NCBI GenBank assembly: GCA_964385645.1
Contig: CAYLPT010000066.1
Coordinates: forward strand, 1-8,993
Origin: CAYLPT01 sp964385645
GTDB lineage: Bacteria > Armatimonadota > Hebobacteria > Hebobacterales > Hebobacteraceae
DNA length: 8,993 nt
Direction: 5' to 3'
A model generated the notes under the pieces. That model did no database searches. It saw only the letters and a list, made by a program, of their open reading frames with translations, and was not told where the DNA came from. The position numbers and the translations under genes are program-made. This document shows positions 1 through 7,474 of the stretch, in pieces. How positions within the stretch are numbered: position 1 is the first letter of the stretch; each line of letters starts with the position of its first letter.

Positions 1-1292
1 ATCTCGCCCTCCAGGGCGCGGGCCCGCCACCGCTCGCCCAGCACCAGCACCTCGCCGGTGGGCTTGAGCCCGCTCAGCGCCCGCCCGCGGGCGCCCCGCA
101 GCTCCTCCTCGCCCCCCTTCACCTGCCGACGGTGGGCGCGGATCGCTGCCCCCACGACGAACAGGAAGAACAGCACCAACAGCACCGTCATTACGACCAA
201 CACCTGCCACGATACTCTCAGCGCCGGCGACAGAGGTGTGTCCATGAGCATCAGCGCTCCTGTGATGAAGGATGCGATCCCCCCAAACGTCAGCACCCCG
301 TGCGACACCACCCGGATCTCCAGCAGGAAGAGCACGAACGCGAACAGGATCAGAGCCACCCCCGCGTACCTGACCGGCAGGATGGACATCGAGTACAGCG
401 CCAGCAGCAGCGAGAACCCCCCGATCACACCCGGGAGGATGGCGCCCGGGTTCTGGAGCTCGAACATGATCCCCAGGCCGGCCAGCACCAGCAGCACCAG
501 CAGGATGTCTGGGCTCGCCAGCACGTGCAGGAAGCGCTCCTTCACCGTCGGGGGGATGAACACGGTCGGCGCGCCGGCGGTATCGAGGGTCACCCGCCGG
601 TCGCCCGGCAGCACAACCTCCCGGCCGGCGATCTGGCGCAGCAGGTCGTCGAGGTCGTCGGCGAGCAGGTCCACGACGTTCAGCTCGACGGCCCGCCGCG
701 CGGTGACCGCGACGCTCTCCCGGACCGCGGCCTCCGCCCACTCGGCATTGCGGCCCCGCGCCTCGGCGATGGCGCGGGCCTGCTCCGCGAATGTGTTGAC
801 GAGCTTCTCCCGCATCACGTCGGGGGAGGCCCGCGGGCGCCTCGGCCCTTCCCCCGGCTCGGGCTCCTCCTCGGGGAGCGCGGGCGGCGCGAAAAGACTG
901 GCCGGGCTGGCCGCCCCGATGGTGGTGGCGGGGTGCATGGCCGCGACGTGGGCGGCGAGGGTGACGAAGGTGCCCGCGGAGATGGCGTAGGCGCCGGCCG
1001 GGTAGACGTAGACGACGGTCGGCACGGGGCTGTTGAGCAGCGCCTCGGTCATCTCCTTCATGGGTTGCCCCAGCCCGCCGGGGGTGTTGAGGACGACCAC
1101 GAAGCACTGCGCCCCCTGCTGGTGGGCGAGCCCCAGCGCCCGCTCCAGGTACTCCGCCGAGGGCACGTCAATCGCCCCCTGGAGCTCGATCACGGCGACC
1201 GGGGCCCGCCCAACCTCCTCCGGCGCCGCGGCCCACAGCGCGGGGGCGGCGAGGGCCAGACTCAGCAGCAGGCAGGCGGTGGCGCGAAGCAC
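1..1292 (-). CDS. nfeD: NfeD family membrane-bound serine protease (ClpP class), C-terminus cut by window edge
   Basis: Partial gene; 430 residues are visible and it runs off the left edge. It starts at GTG 1292, one base after the TAG of the TPR gene, with GGAG at 1300-1303 as ribosome binding site. Residues 2-23 look like a signal peptide. A ClpP-like domain follows (about 31-220) with LNTPGG at 68-73 and AISAGTF at 103-109, whose Ser105 matches the nucleophile of archaeal PH1510. MREK at 160-163 places Lys163 at the catalytic lysine position, so this is a Ser-Lys dyad enzyme. A proline/glutamate-rich insert lies at about 136-158. About four or five membrane segments span roughly 263-385, including the NfeD signature ELQNPGAILPG (278-288). 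The beginning of the C-terminal OB-fold is visible (about 405-430). The family cleaves membrane-associated substrates and often works next to flotillin-like SPFH proteins; such a gene may lie beyond the left edge. The family call is firm, the substrate unknown. Confidence 0.95.
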   Translation of the reverse strand, partial: MLRATACLLLSLALAAPALWAAAPEEVGRAPVAVIELQGAIDVPSAEYLERALGLAHQQGAQCFVVVLNTPGGLGQPMKEMTEALLNSPVPTVVYVYPAGAYAISAGTFVTLAAHVAAMHPATTIGAASPASLFAPPALPEEEPEPGEGPRRPRASPDVMREKLVNTFAEQARAIAEARGRNAEWAEAAVRESVAVTARRAVELNVVDLLADDLDDLLRQIAGREVVLPGDRRVTLDTAGAPTVFIPPTVKERFLHVLASPDILLVLLVLAGLGIMFELQNPGAILPGVIGGFSLLLALYSMSILPVRYAGVALILFAFVLFLLEIRVVSHGVLTFGGIASFITGALMLMDTPLSPALRVSWQVLVVMTVLLVLFFLFVVGAAIRAHRRQVKGGEEELRGARGRALSGLKPTGEVLVLGERWRARALEGE

Positions 1293-1293
1293 G

Positions 1294-2628
1294 CTAGAAC
1301 TCCGGCCGGCGCGGCCGCACCCAGGTAGTCGTCTGCCAGCAGGGAAGCCCCTGCTCTGCATTGCCGAACTCGCTGGCGAGCTCCCCTCCCGAGATCCCCT
1401 GCAGGGACCGCAGCAGCAGCAGACCGAGCCCGACCAGCGGGAGGACGGCCAGCGGCGCCCGCTCCGGGAACAGGTCCTCCACCACGGCGTAGACCGCCCA
1501 GCCGGCGCCCGCCAGGGCGGACAGGAGGGCCTGCACCATCTTGCTCTTGCGCCGCCGCGCGCGCTGCGGCCCCTCCCGCTTCCCCTCCCCCCGCGCGACG
1601 CAGTCCAGGCACTGGTCGGCAAGCGCTCCCCATTCGGCGCCCCGACACTCCCGCAGGAACCCCAGCTCCACCCGCGCGTCGTCCCACTTCCCCTGCATGC
1701 GCATGGCGCAGGCCAGCATCGAGCGCACCGTGGCCCGCATCCCCCGGTCGCCGGCCTGCCGTCGGAGGTGGTATTCCGCCCGCTCGTACTGCTTCAGGTG
1801 ATAGCGCGCCACGCCGAGCGCCATCTCCGTGCGCAGGTCCCCGGGGAACTCATCCGCCGCGTGCTCCAGGGCGGCAGCCGCCTCCGCGTTCGCCCGGGAG
1901 AACAGGCAGGCCACCCCAAGGTGCCACCAGGCCCCCCAGTTGTGTGGGTCGAGCTTCGCGGCGTGCCGGAACACGCCCCGGGCGGCCTTCAGCCGGCCAA
2001 TGACCACATAGGCTCGCCCCAGCTCGATCATCGCCTCCGCCCGGTGCCCATACTCGCGCAGGCGTGACCGGTGCTCGGCGATGCTCTCGGGGCGAACCTC
2101 CGCGAAGGTGGTCACCAGGTCGGTGTAGGGGTCAACGATCGCGCGCTCCGCCCGCTCCCTCGCCTCCTGGACCGCGTGCCAGTACTCCTCGACGCGGGCG
2201 TCGTAGCGCAGCACCGGCCGCTCCCGGAGCAGGCCCAGCTCGCGCAGTTCCTGCCGGGTCTCCCAGGCCCGCTGGGGGTCACTCTTGGGCGGGGGCTCGG
2301 TGGGTGGCAGCGGCGCGCCGCGGGGCGCCCGCGCCGGGCGCTCGGCCGTGTCCTCCCAGGCTGCGGCGTGGGCCGGCTGCTCCTCCGGCTGCTTGGGCTC
2401 GGGCGGCAGCCAGATGTCGGTCACGAGCACCTCGCCCAGGCCCGCCGGCAGTGGGGCGGTGAGCAGCGAGCGAGCCGCCGACACTTCCGGCTCGACGTAC
2501 TCGTGCTCCTCCAGCTCCAGCGCCTCGTGCGGCTGCTCCGGGCCAAGCTCGCCGGGGGCCGCAGGCGGAGACCACGGTGGCCGCCCTTCTGTCAGCACCG
2601 CCTCAGCGGGCTGCTCGCGGGTGCTCAA
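1294..2628 (-). CDS. TPR-repeat protein with C-terminal membrane hairpin
   Basis: A protein of 444 residues. Residues 1-115 are rich in Pro, Glu and Ala and probably disordered. Residues 120-190 are charged and helical. About four tetratricopeptide-like helix pairs occupy about 195-335, for example AMIELGRAYVVIGRLKAARG (199-218), then WWHLGVACLFSRANAEAAAA, and TEMALGVARYHLKQYERAEY (267-286). A CxxC pair (C340, C343) and a basic stretch, RRRKSK (358-363), precede two hydrophobic helices at about 364-383 and 389-408. A short tail containing Cys430 follows. The basic stretch before the first helix suggests that the TPR domain is cytoplasmic. The start is TTG at 2628, overlapping the TGA of the upstream gene as TTGA, with GAGGAG at 2633-2638 only four bases away. 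A GTG at codon 11 is a weaker alternative. The likely role, inferred from TPRs and operon position, is a membrane-tethered adaptor joining the ATPases to the NfeD protease. Confidence 0.88.
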   Translation of the reverse strand: MSTREQPAEAVLTEGRPPWSPPAAPGELGPEQPHEALELEEHEYVEPEVSAARSLLTAPLPAGLGEVLVTDIWLPPEPKQPEEQPAHAAAWEDTAERPARAPRGAPLPPTEPPPKSDPQRAWETRQELRELGLLRERPVLRYDARVEEYWHAVQEARERAERAIVDPYTDLVTTFAEVRPESIAEHRSRLREYGHRAEAMIELGRAYVVIGRLKAARGVFRHAAKLDPHNWGAWWHLGVACLFSRANAEAAAALEHAADEFPGDLRTEMALGVARYHLKQYERAEYHLRRQAGDRGMRATVRSMLACAMRMQGKWDDARVELGFLRECRGAEWGALADQCLDCVARGEGKREGPQRARRRKSKMVQALLSALAGAGWAVYAVVEDLFPERAPLAVLPLVGLGLLLLRSLQGISGGELASEFGNAEQGLPCWQTTTWVRPRRPEF

Positions 2629-4256
2629 GCCGCTCCTCGCGTGAGCGCGCGCTCCAGCGCGGCGACCGCGCGCTCATCGTACTTAGCGCCTGCGTTCTGC
2701 GCCAGCTCCGCCAACGCCTCCTCGCGGCTGAGGGCGGCCCGGTAGGGCCGGTCCGAGGTCATCGCCGACATCACGTCGGCGACGGCGAGGATACGCGCGC
2801 CGAGCGGGATCTCCTCCCCCATCAGGCCCTCCGGGTACCCAGTGCCGTCGAGTCTCTCATGATGATACCGCACCGCCGGCTTGACCGACCAGGGGAACTC
2901 CAGCGCATCCAGTATCTGCGCCGCGACAAGCGGGTGGGTGCGCACGATCTCGGTCTCCAGCTCGCTCAGGGGGGCTGGCTTGAGCAGGATCACATCGCTG
3001 ATGCTCACCCGGCCGATGTCGTGCAGGCGGGCCGCCATGCGCAGCGCCTCGACCGCCTCCGGCGGCCAGCCCAGCTCCTGCGCGATCACCACCGCCAGGC
3101 GCGCCACCGCGTCGCTGTGCCCCCGCACATAGCGATCGCGGGCCTCCACGGCACGGACCAGAGTGCGCACCACGCTGTAGATCATGGCGAGGTCGGGCTC
3201 GGAGGGCTCCTCGACGGCGAAGGGCAGGGCAGAGAACGCCTGGTCGCGGCCGCGCGCGGCGAGGAAGTCCCCGACGATCGCGTTGGCGGGCGCCACTCGC
3301 CCCTGGCGGGAGATGGTGAGCCCCCCCACCTCTCGCGCCGCGGCGTCACCGTCGAGCGCGGCGAGCGCGCGCGCCCGGTCGGCCTCGTCGAGGCGGTCCC
3401 ACAGCATGGCGAGCACCGGCTCGAGCTGCTCGGCGACGCGGGAGCGCACGTAGACGCGCTGCTCCTCGCCCAAGGCCCCGCCGGCCGAGTGGGCGACCTG
3501 CTCGAAGACCTCGAAGGCGGCGACCTGGAGGTAGTACGGCCAGCCGCGGCCCAGCTCGAGGATCACCTCCCGCGCCGGCGTCAGGTCAACCCCGGCCTCC
3601 AGGGCGAGGGCGTGGACCCAGGCCCAGCCGGCCTCGTCGGGCGCCGGCTGCATCCGCACGACCGAGAACAGGTCGGCGAAGGGAGAGCCGACCTCGCGGC
3701 CGGCGATCTCCAGCTCATGGAGCGGCCGCTCCGTCGCAGTCACGAAGCATACCCGCGGTCGGGCCGCGACGTGGCGCAGAGCAGAGAAGAAGTTGAGGTC
3801 GAAGGCCGGGTTGGCGGCCGCGAGCTCCAGCTCGTCCAGCAGGTAGATGATGCTGCCGCCCTCGCCCTCGATGCGGTCGAGCACCTCCCGAAGCTCCAGG
3901 AAGGTGACCGCGTCCTGGGCCTCCAGCCGGGGCCACACCAGCGCCACCCGGCCGTGCACCTGGCGAGCGGTCTCGCGCACCATCAGGTGGAAGAACTGCT
4001 CGGCCGTCAGCCCGCCGAGCCCCTCCAGGCTGAGATACACCGCAGCAGTGTGTTCCGGACAGATGCCCTGCGCGGCCAGCGTCCCCGGGCGGGCGAGGTG
4101 CAGCAGCAGGGAGGTCTTGCCCGACTTCACGGGGCCCACGAGAGAGCAGTTCTGGCTGCCAGCGACCAGGCGGAGGATTTCCCTGGTCTCTCGCGGCCGG
4201 GCGAAGTAGAAGCGGGGCTCCCTGATCGGCCCTCGGTTGAAGAACGGATTGGTCAT
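2625..4256 (-). CDS. STAND-like P-loop ATPase fused to HD-GYP phosphodiesterase domain
   Basis: A protein of 543 residues. The N-terminal ATPase opens with NPFFNRGPI (3-11), a typical entry motif of bacterial STAND/Orc-Cdc6-like ATPases. It has Walker A GPVKSGKTS (41-49, Lys47) and Walker B IIYLLDE (136-142, Asp141-Glu142). A conserved GRGWPYYLQ (236-244) follows, then a probable winged helix to about residue 345. The C-terminal third (about 355-543) is an HD-GYP domain: His380, HDIGR (412-416), His441, HHERLDGTGYP (465-475) and VADVMSAMTSDRPYR with Asp494. All expected metal ligands are present. The lysine usual in HDIGK is Arg416. HD-GYP enzymes hydrolyse cyclic di-GMP, so ATP-dependent gating of that activity is a reasonable inference. 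No membrane segment is seen. The start is ATG 4256, overlapping the upstream TGA as ATGA. The frame stays open 573 bases further upstream, but that part is Arg/Gly/Ala-rich and antiparallel to nothing conserved, so it was excluded. Confidence 0.93.
   Translation of the reverse strand: MTNPFFNRGPIREPRFYFARPRETREILRLVAGSQNCSLVGPVKSGKTSLLLHLARPGTLAAQGICPEHTAAVYLSLEGLGGLTAEQFFHLMVRETARQVHGRVALVWPRLEAQDAVTFLELREVLDRIEGEGGSIIYLLDELELAAANPAFDLNFFSALRHVAARPRVCFVTATERPLHELEIAGREVGSPFADLFSVVRMQPAPDEAGWAWVHALALEAGVDLTPAREVILELGRGWPYYLQVAAFEVFEQVAHSAGGALGEEQRVYVRSRVAEQLEPVLAMLWDRLDEADRARALAALDGDAAAREVGGLTISRQGRVAPANAIVGDFLAARGRDQAFSALPFAVEEPSEPDLAMIYSVVRTLVRAVEARDRYVRGHSDAVARLAVVIAQELGWPPEAVEALRMAARLHDIGRVSISDVILLKPAPLSELETEIVRTHPLVAAQILDALEFPWSVKPAVRYHHERLDGTGYPEGLMGEEIPLGARILAVADVMSAMTSDRPYRAALSREEALAELAQNAGAKYDERAVAALERALTRGAA
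2633..2638 (-). promoter_or_regulatory. Shine-Dalgarno site for TTG start of the TPR gene
   Basis: GAGGAG lies inside the last codons of the ATPase-HD-GYP gene, four bases before the TTG at 2628. The start codon shares bases with the upstream stop (TTGA), so this site decides the unusual start and points to translational coupling. The spacing is on the short side. Confidence 0.6.
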
Positions 4257-7200
4257 CTCATCCCCCCAGATGCGTCGGGATCGGCGGCCGCCAGCCACCG
4301 GCCCAGCAGCCCGATAGCCAGGCGGTAGCGCTCGCCCTCCCGGGCGAGTAGATCGGCCGCCGCCAGCTCGCGCGCGGCGGCCGCCGCGGCGGCGGCGTCG
4401 AGGTCGGCCGCCGCGGCCAGCTCCTCCGGAGTGAGGCCGGGCTCGGCCCGGCAGAGGGCGCGCAGCGCGGCGCGGGCGTCCTCGCCCGCGGTGTCCCAGA
4501 GGTAGCGCAGGTGGACATCGCCCTGCTCCACCACCTCGTCCGCGGCGCGCTCGACATCGGCCAGCCGCACCGCGCCCTCGCCCGACCGCGCGCAGTCCTC
4601 CACCAGGCGGTAGCCCAGAAGCTGCAGCAGGTACGGATGGCGGCCCGCCAGCGCGAGAGCGCGCGCGAGCGCCGCGTCGTCGTACACGATGCCCAGGCGG
4701 GCGAGCGGGACGGCCAGCACTTCCTCGGCCGCCGCCGGCTCCAGGCCGCCCAGCCGGCGATGCACCGCCAGGTTGAGCAGGAACGACCAGTGCTCGCCAG
4801 CCAGCTCCTCCAGCCGGTGGGTGCCGCACAGCACCACGGCCAGGTTGCCCACATGCTGGATGAGATGGCGGAGCTGGTCGAAGACCTCCGGGCCCAGCCG
4901 GCCGCTGCGGACCTTCGTCTCCAGGTCGTCGAACTCATCGAGCAGCAGGACCGACGGCATCTCGGAGCCCTCAGCCACCGCGCGCACCATCTCCAGGCCG
5001 GCGCTTGGGGCTTCCTCCCACTCGCCCCGGAGCGCCAACCGCTCTCCCGCCAGCGCGGCCGCCACCTCCGCGAAGAAGGCCGACACATCGCCCACCAGCA
5101 GGCCCTGCACGTCCACGAAGGCCGTCCGGCAGCGGTAGGCCAGCACCGCCTGGAGCCGCTTCAGCAGGCTTGTCTTCCCGGTGCGCCGTCGCCCCACCAG
5201 GCACACCACCGACCCGCCCGCGCCGCTGGCGAGCGCGCGCTCGACGAACGCGATCTCCGCACCCCGGCCGAAGAACATCTCGCTGTCCGATGGCAATGGC
5301 TTGCCTACCACATAGGGGTTCGCAAGGTCGGCCAGCCGGGGCGGCCGGACTGCGCGCACCCCACCCTCCAAAGCAACCGACCGCTCCTCCTCCCCGCTCC
5401 GGTACCTCACCACGCCTCGCACCTGCACCCTCCCGGCGCGGCGGGCCGCGAGGCCGGCGAAGGCGCGGGCCCGCGCGCCGGCGGGCAGGTCGCCGACCGG
5501 GACGCTCTGGTCGCCCAGCCCCACCGACACCTCTCGCACCGCCTCGCGGCCCGCGTTCTCGACCACTACCACTGCCCCCGCCCCCGGGCCGGCGACGACA
5601 CGCTCCGACTCCAGCCAGGCGCGGACTGCGACGCTCCCCCCGGCGCGTTCGCGCAGCAGCCCATCCCAGTGCTCGGCCACCGCCGCGATGAAGGCCTGCT
5701 CGGGCGTCGCGGCCTCGAGCCGAAGGGCGCAGCCCAGCGCGCTGCGGGCCCGCTCGAGCCGTGCCCGGCGAGCTCCCCGACAGGCCCCGGCCGCCGCCAG
5801 CAGGGGCGCCCCGCCAGCCCACTCCTTCGCCCCGGGGGCGCGAGCCAGGGCCGCGATGTCCTCGCAGCCCGCGGCGTGGGCGCCCGCGGCCAGCCAGCGG
5901 CACACCGCGGCCTCGCGCTCGAGGCCGAGGTCGGCCAGGGCGAGGGTGACATCGTCGAGCCCCCCGGCCAGGTCGTCGCCCTCCAGCGCGCGCCGTAGGC
6001 CGCGGGCGACCTCGATGATCGCGGGCGCCTCCGAGCGCCGCGCGATGACGGCGAGCGCCGCGCCTGTAGTCTCGCCGAGCGGCCATCGCCAGAGCGCCGC
6101 CGCGCCGGCCGCGGGCTCCGCGTCTAGCAGCCGGACCATGGCGGCCGCTGCGGCGCGCACGAGGGTGGGCTCGCGGGCAAGCTCCAGCAGGCGCTCCCAG
6201 GCCGGACCGCCGGGCCCTGTGCCGGCCCGGCCCAGGCCCGCGGCTGCAGCGCGCACGACCTCCTGGTCGGCCTCGGTCGAGAGCAGCAGGAGCCGCGCGA
6301 GGTCCTCGGGGCCGTCTGCCGGCAGCCCCTGCGCGGCCGCCGCGCGGACCGCTGGGGCATGGTCCGCGCACGCCTGACAGACCCCCTCCGTCGCGCCGAG
6401 CAGCGCCAGGCTGCGCACCGCCGCAGCGCGCACCACATCAGCCCGATCGCGGGCCAGGCGCCGCAGGGCCTCCCGGGCCTCGCCTCGGTGCGCGCGCCCG
6501 ATCGCCTCCGCAACCGCCGCCCTCACCTGGGGCGAGCGGTCTCCGGCGAGCCCGTCCACGTTCCCCCGAGAGCAGCAGATGAGCGCGAACGCGGCCGGAG
6601 CCCGGACTTGGGCGGAGGGGTCGCAGGCCAGGCGCTCGATCTCACGCAAGGCGGCCCCGCTCCCCTCCCGCGCCCAGCGCGCGAGGGCCGGCACAATGGC
6701 TGCCCGGACCTCCGGGTCTGGATCGGAGACACAGCGCGCCGCCAGCCGCGCCGCCGCGCGCCGAGGCAGGCCGGCGGCCGCCACAGCGGCGGAGCGCCGC
6801 GCCACCCGGCCCCGAAGGCTGACCCTCAGCAGCAGCGCGCGCGCCGCAGCCGGGCGCGCCTCCGCGACTGCCACCGCCGCCCGGGAGAGGCCGCAGAGGA
6901 CCCGCTCATCTGGGCTCTGCACCGCAGCCTCGAGGCGCGCCAGCGCGGCCGGAAGCGCGCGGCCCCGGGCGCGGCCCAGCGCGGCCGCGGCGCAGAGGCG
7001 CACCTCGCCGTCTCTGTCCCCAAGCAGCTCGGCCAGCGCGGCCACCGCTCGGGGAACACCGACAGAGGCCGCCTGCGCCAGTCCAGAGATGGCCACCAGG
7101 GCGCCTTCGGCGCCCTCGGCGGAGCGGGAGAGCGCGATCACCTCGTCGAGGAGGTCCCCACCGGCCGCCGCGAGGGCGGCCGCGGCGACATGGGGCGCAG

Positions 7201-7474
7201 CAGAGTCTCGCACCTCCAGGAGGGCGCGGACGTCGCCAACGCGCGCCCTGGCCAGCTCTCGGAAGGCGGGGACGGCATCCTCCGCGGCGATGGGGAGTCG
7301 GCCATGGGCGACGTCGAGGAGGAACCGGCGCGACCACGGGTCGTCCGCCGCGCGCCGCCCCAGCTCCTGCCACACCACCGGCGGAGCAGCGCGCGTGAGA
7401 AGCCGCAGGGCCGCCTGCCGCGCCCTCGCCTCGCCCCGAGGGCGAGGCTCACCCTGACTCGGCGGTTCCCGCAT
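4253..7474 (-). CDS. HEAT-repeat / beta-sandwich / STAND-like ATPase
   Basis: A protein of 1073 residues, first gene of the coupled cassette. Residues about 60-480 are HEAT-like helical repeats. The recurrent Asp-x-x-x-x-Val-Arg-Ala signature places Val-Arg at about 158, 256, 290, 317, 348, 376, 407 and 439, a period of 27-34 residues in the later part. A helical linker follows. At about 618-708 lies a predicted beta-sandwich of CARDB or Ig-like type (VENAGREAV at 638-646, then GDLPAGARA). The ATPase begins with NPYVVGKPL (719-727) and MFFGRGAE (733-740). It has Walker A GRRRTGKTS (761-769, Lys767), Walker B SVLLLDEFDD (841-850), a sensor-like VVLCGTHRLEE (880-890) and AGRHPYLLQ (943-951). 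A C-terminal winged helix (about 985-1062) contains a run of alanines. The start is ATG 7474; only a weak ribosome site (GGGGCGCAGG) precedes it. The architecture suits a signal-sensing scaffold ATPase; the ligand is unknown. Confidence 0.92.
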   Translation of the reverse strand: MREPPSQGEPRPRGEARARQAALRLLTRAAPPVVWQELGRRAADDPWSRRFLLDVAHGRLPIAAEDAVPAFRELARARVGDVRALLEVRDSAAPHVAAAALAAAGGDLLDEVIALSRSAEGAEGALVAISGLAQAASVGVPRAVAALAELLGDRDGEVRLCAAAALGRARGRALPAALARLEAAVQSPDERVLCGLSRAAVAVAEARPAAARALLLRVSLRGRVARRSAAVAAAGLPRRAAARLAARCVSDPDPEVRAAIVPALARWAREGSGAALREIERLACDPSAQVRAPAAFALICCSRGNVDGLAGDRSPQVRAAVAEAIGRAHRGEAREALRRLARDRADVVRAAAVRSLALLGATEGVCQACADHAPAVRAAAAQGLPADGPEDLARLLLLSTEADQEVVRAAAAGLGRAGTGPGGPAWERLLELAREPTLVRAAAAAMVRLLDAEPAAGAAALWRWPLGETTGAALAVIARRSEAPAIIEVARGLRRALEGDDLAGGLDDVTLALADLGLEREAAVCRWLAAGAHAAGCEDIAALARAPGAKEWAGGAPLLAAAGACRGARRARLERARSALGCALRLEAATPEQAFIAAVAEHWDGLLRERAGGSVAVRAWLESERVVAGPGAGAVVVVENAGREAVREVSVGLGDQSVPVGDLPAGARARAFAGLAARRAGRVQVRGVVRYRSGEEERSVALEGGVRAVRPPRLADLANPYVVGKPLPSDSEMFFGRGAEIAFVERALASGAGGSVVCLVGRRRTGKTSLLKRLQAVLAYRCRTAFVDVQGLLVGDVSAFFAEVAAALAGERLALRGEWEEAPSAGLEMVRAVAEGSEMPSVLLLDEFDDLETKVRSGRLGPEVFDQLRHLIQHVGNLAVVLCGTHRLEELAGEHWSFLLNLAVHRRLGGLEPAAAEEVLAVPLARLGIVYDDAALARALALAGRHPYLLQLLGYRLVEDCARSGEGAVRLADVERAADEVVEQGDVHLRYLWDTAGEDARAALRALCRAEPGLTPEELAAAADLDAAAAAAAARELAAADLLAREGERYRLAIGLLGRWLAAADPDASGGMR
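7428..7448 (-). repeat. Inverted repeat (hairpin) in the 5' end of the HEAT-ATPase gene
   Basis: The arms GCCTCGCCC and GGGCGAGGC are a perfect 9-base inverted repeat around a 3-base loop, at roughly codons 9-16 of the gene. In mRNA this would form a very stable stem just downstream of the start codon and could restrain ribosome entry. In DNA this GC-rich, chance origin is possible. Confidence 0.5.

Noticed and set aside
2577..4328. Long open frame on the plus strand (583 codons) opposite the ATPase-HD-GYP gene
   Set aside because: It is antisense to a gene with clear catalytic motifs. Its product is rich in Arg, His, Gln and Gly with no recognisable domain, as expected for a GC-rich shadow frame.
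4373..4425. GCC/GCG-rich repetitive tract
   Set aside because: It encodes the alanine-rich helix of the ATPase C-terminal winged helix in frame. There is no sign of a mobile repeat or slippage-caused frameshift.
4257..4829. Upstream extension of the ATPase-HD-GYP gene giving a 734-residue protein
   Set aside because: The extension lies wholly inside the ATPase and winged-helix coding region of the upstream gene and has an Arg/Gly/Pro-rich shadow composition. The NPFF motif begins right after ATG 4256, which forms a standard ATGA overlap.
4511..5998. Long open frame on the plus strand opposite the HEAT-ATPase gene
   Set aside because: Same reason: low-complexity His/Gln/Arg-rich product opposite Walker motifs. 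Similar plus-strand frames at 132-1328, 1033-2067 and 6359-7648 were rejected on the same grounds.
4971..6371. Minus-strand open frame of 466 codons inside the HEAT-ATPase gene
   Set aside because: It is a shifted frame of the same strand, dominated by Arg, Gly and Pro, with no motif.
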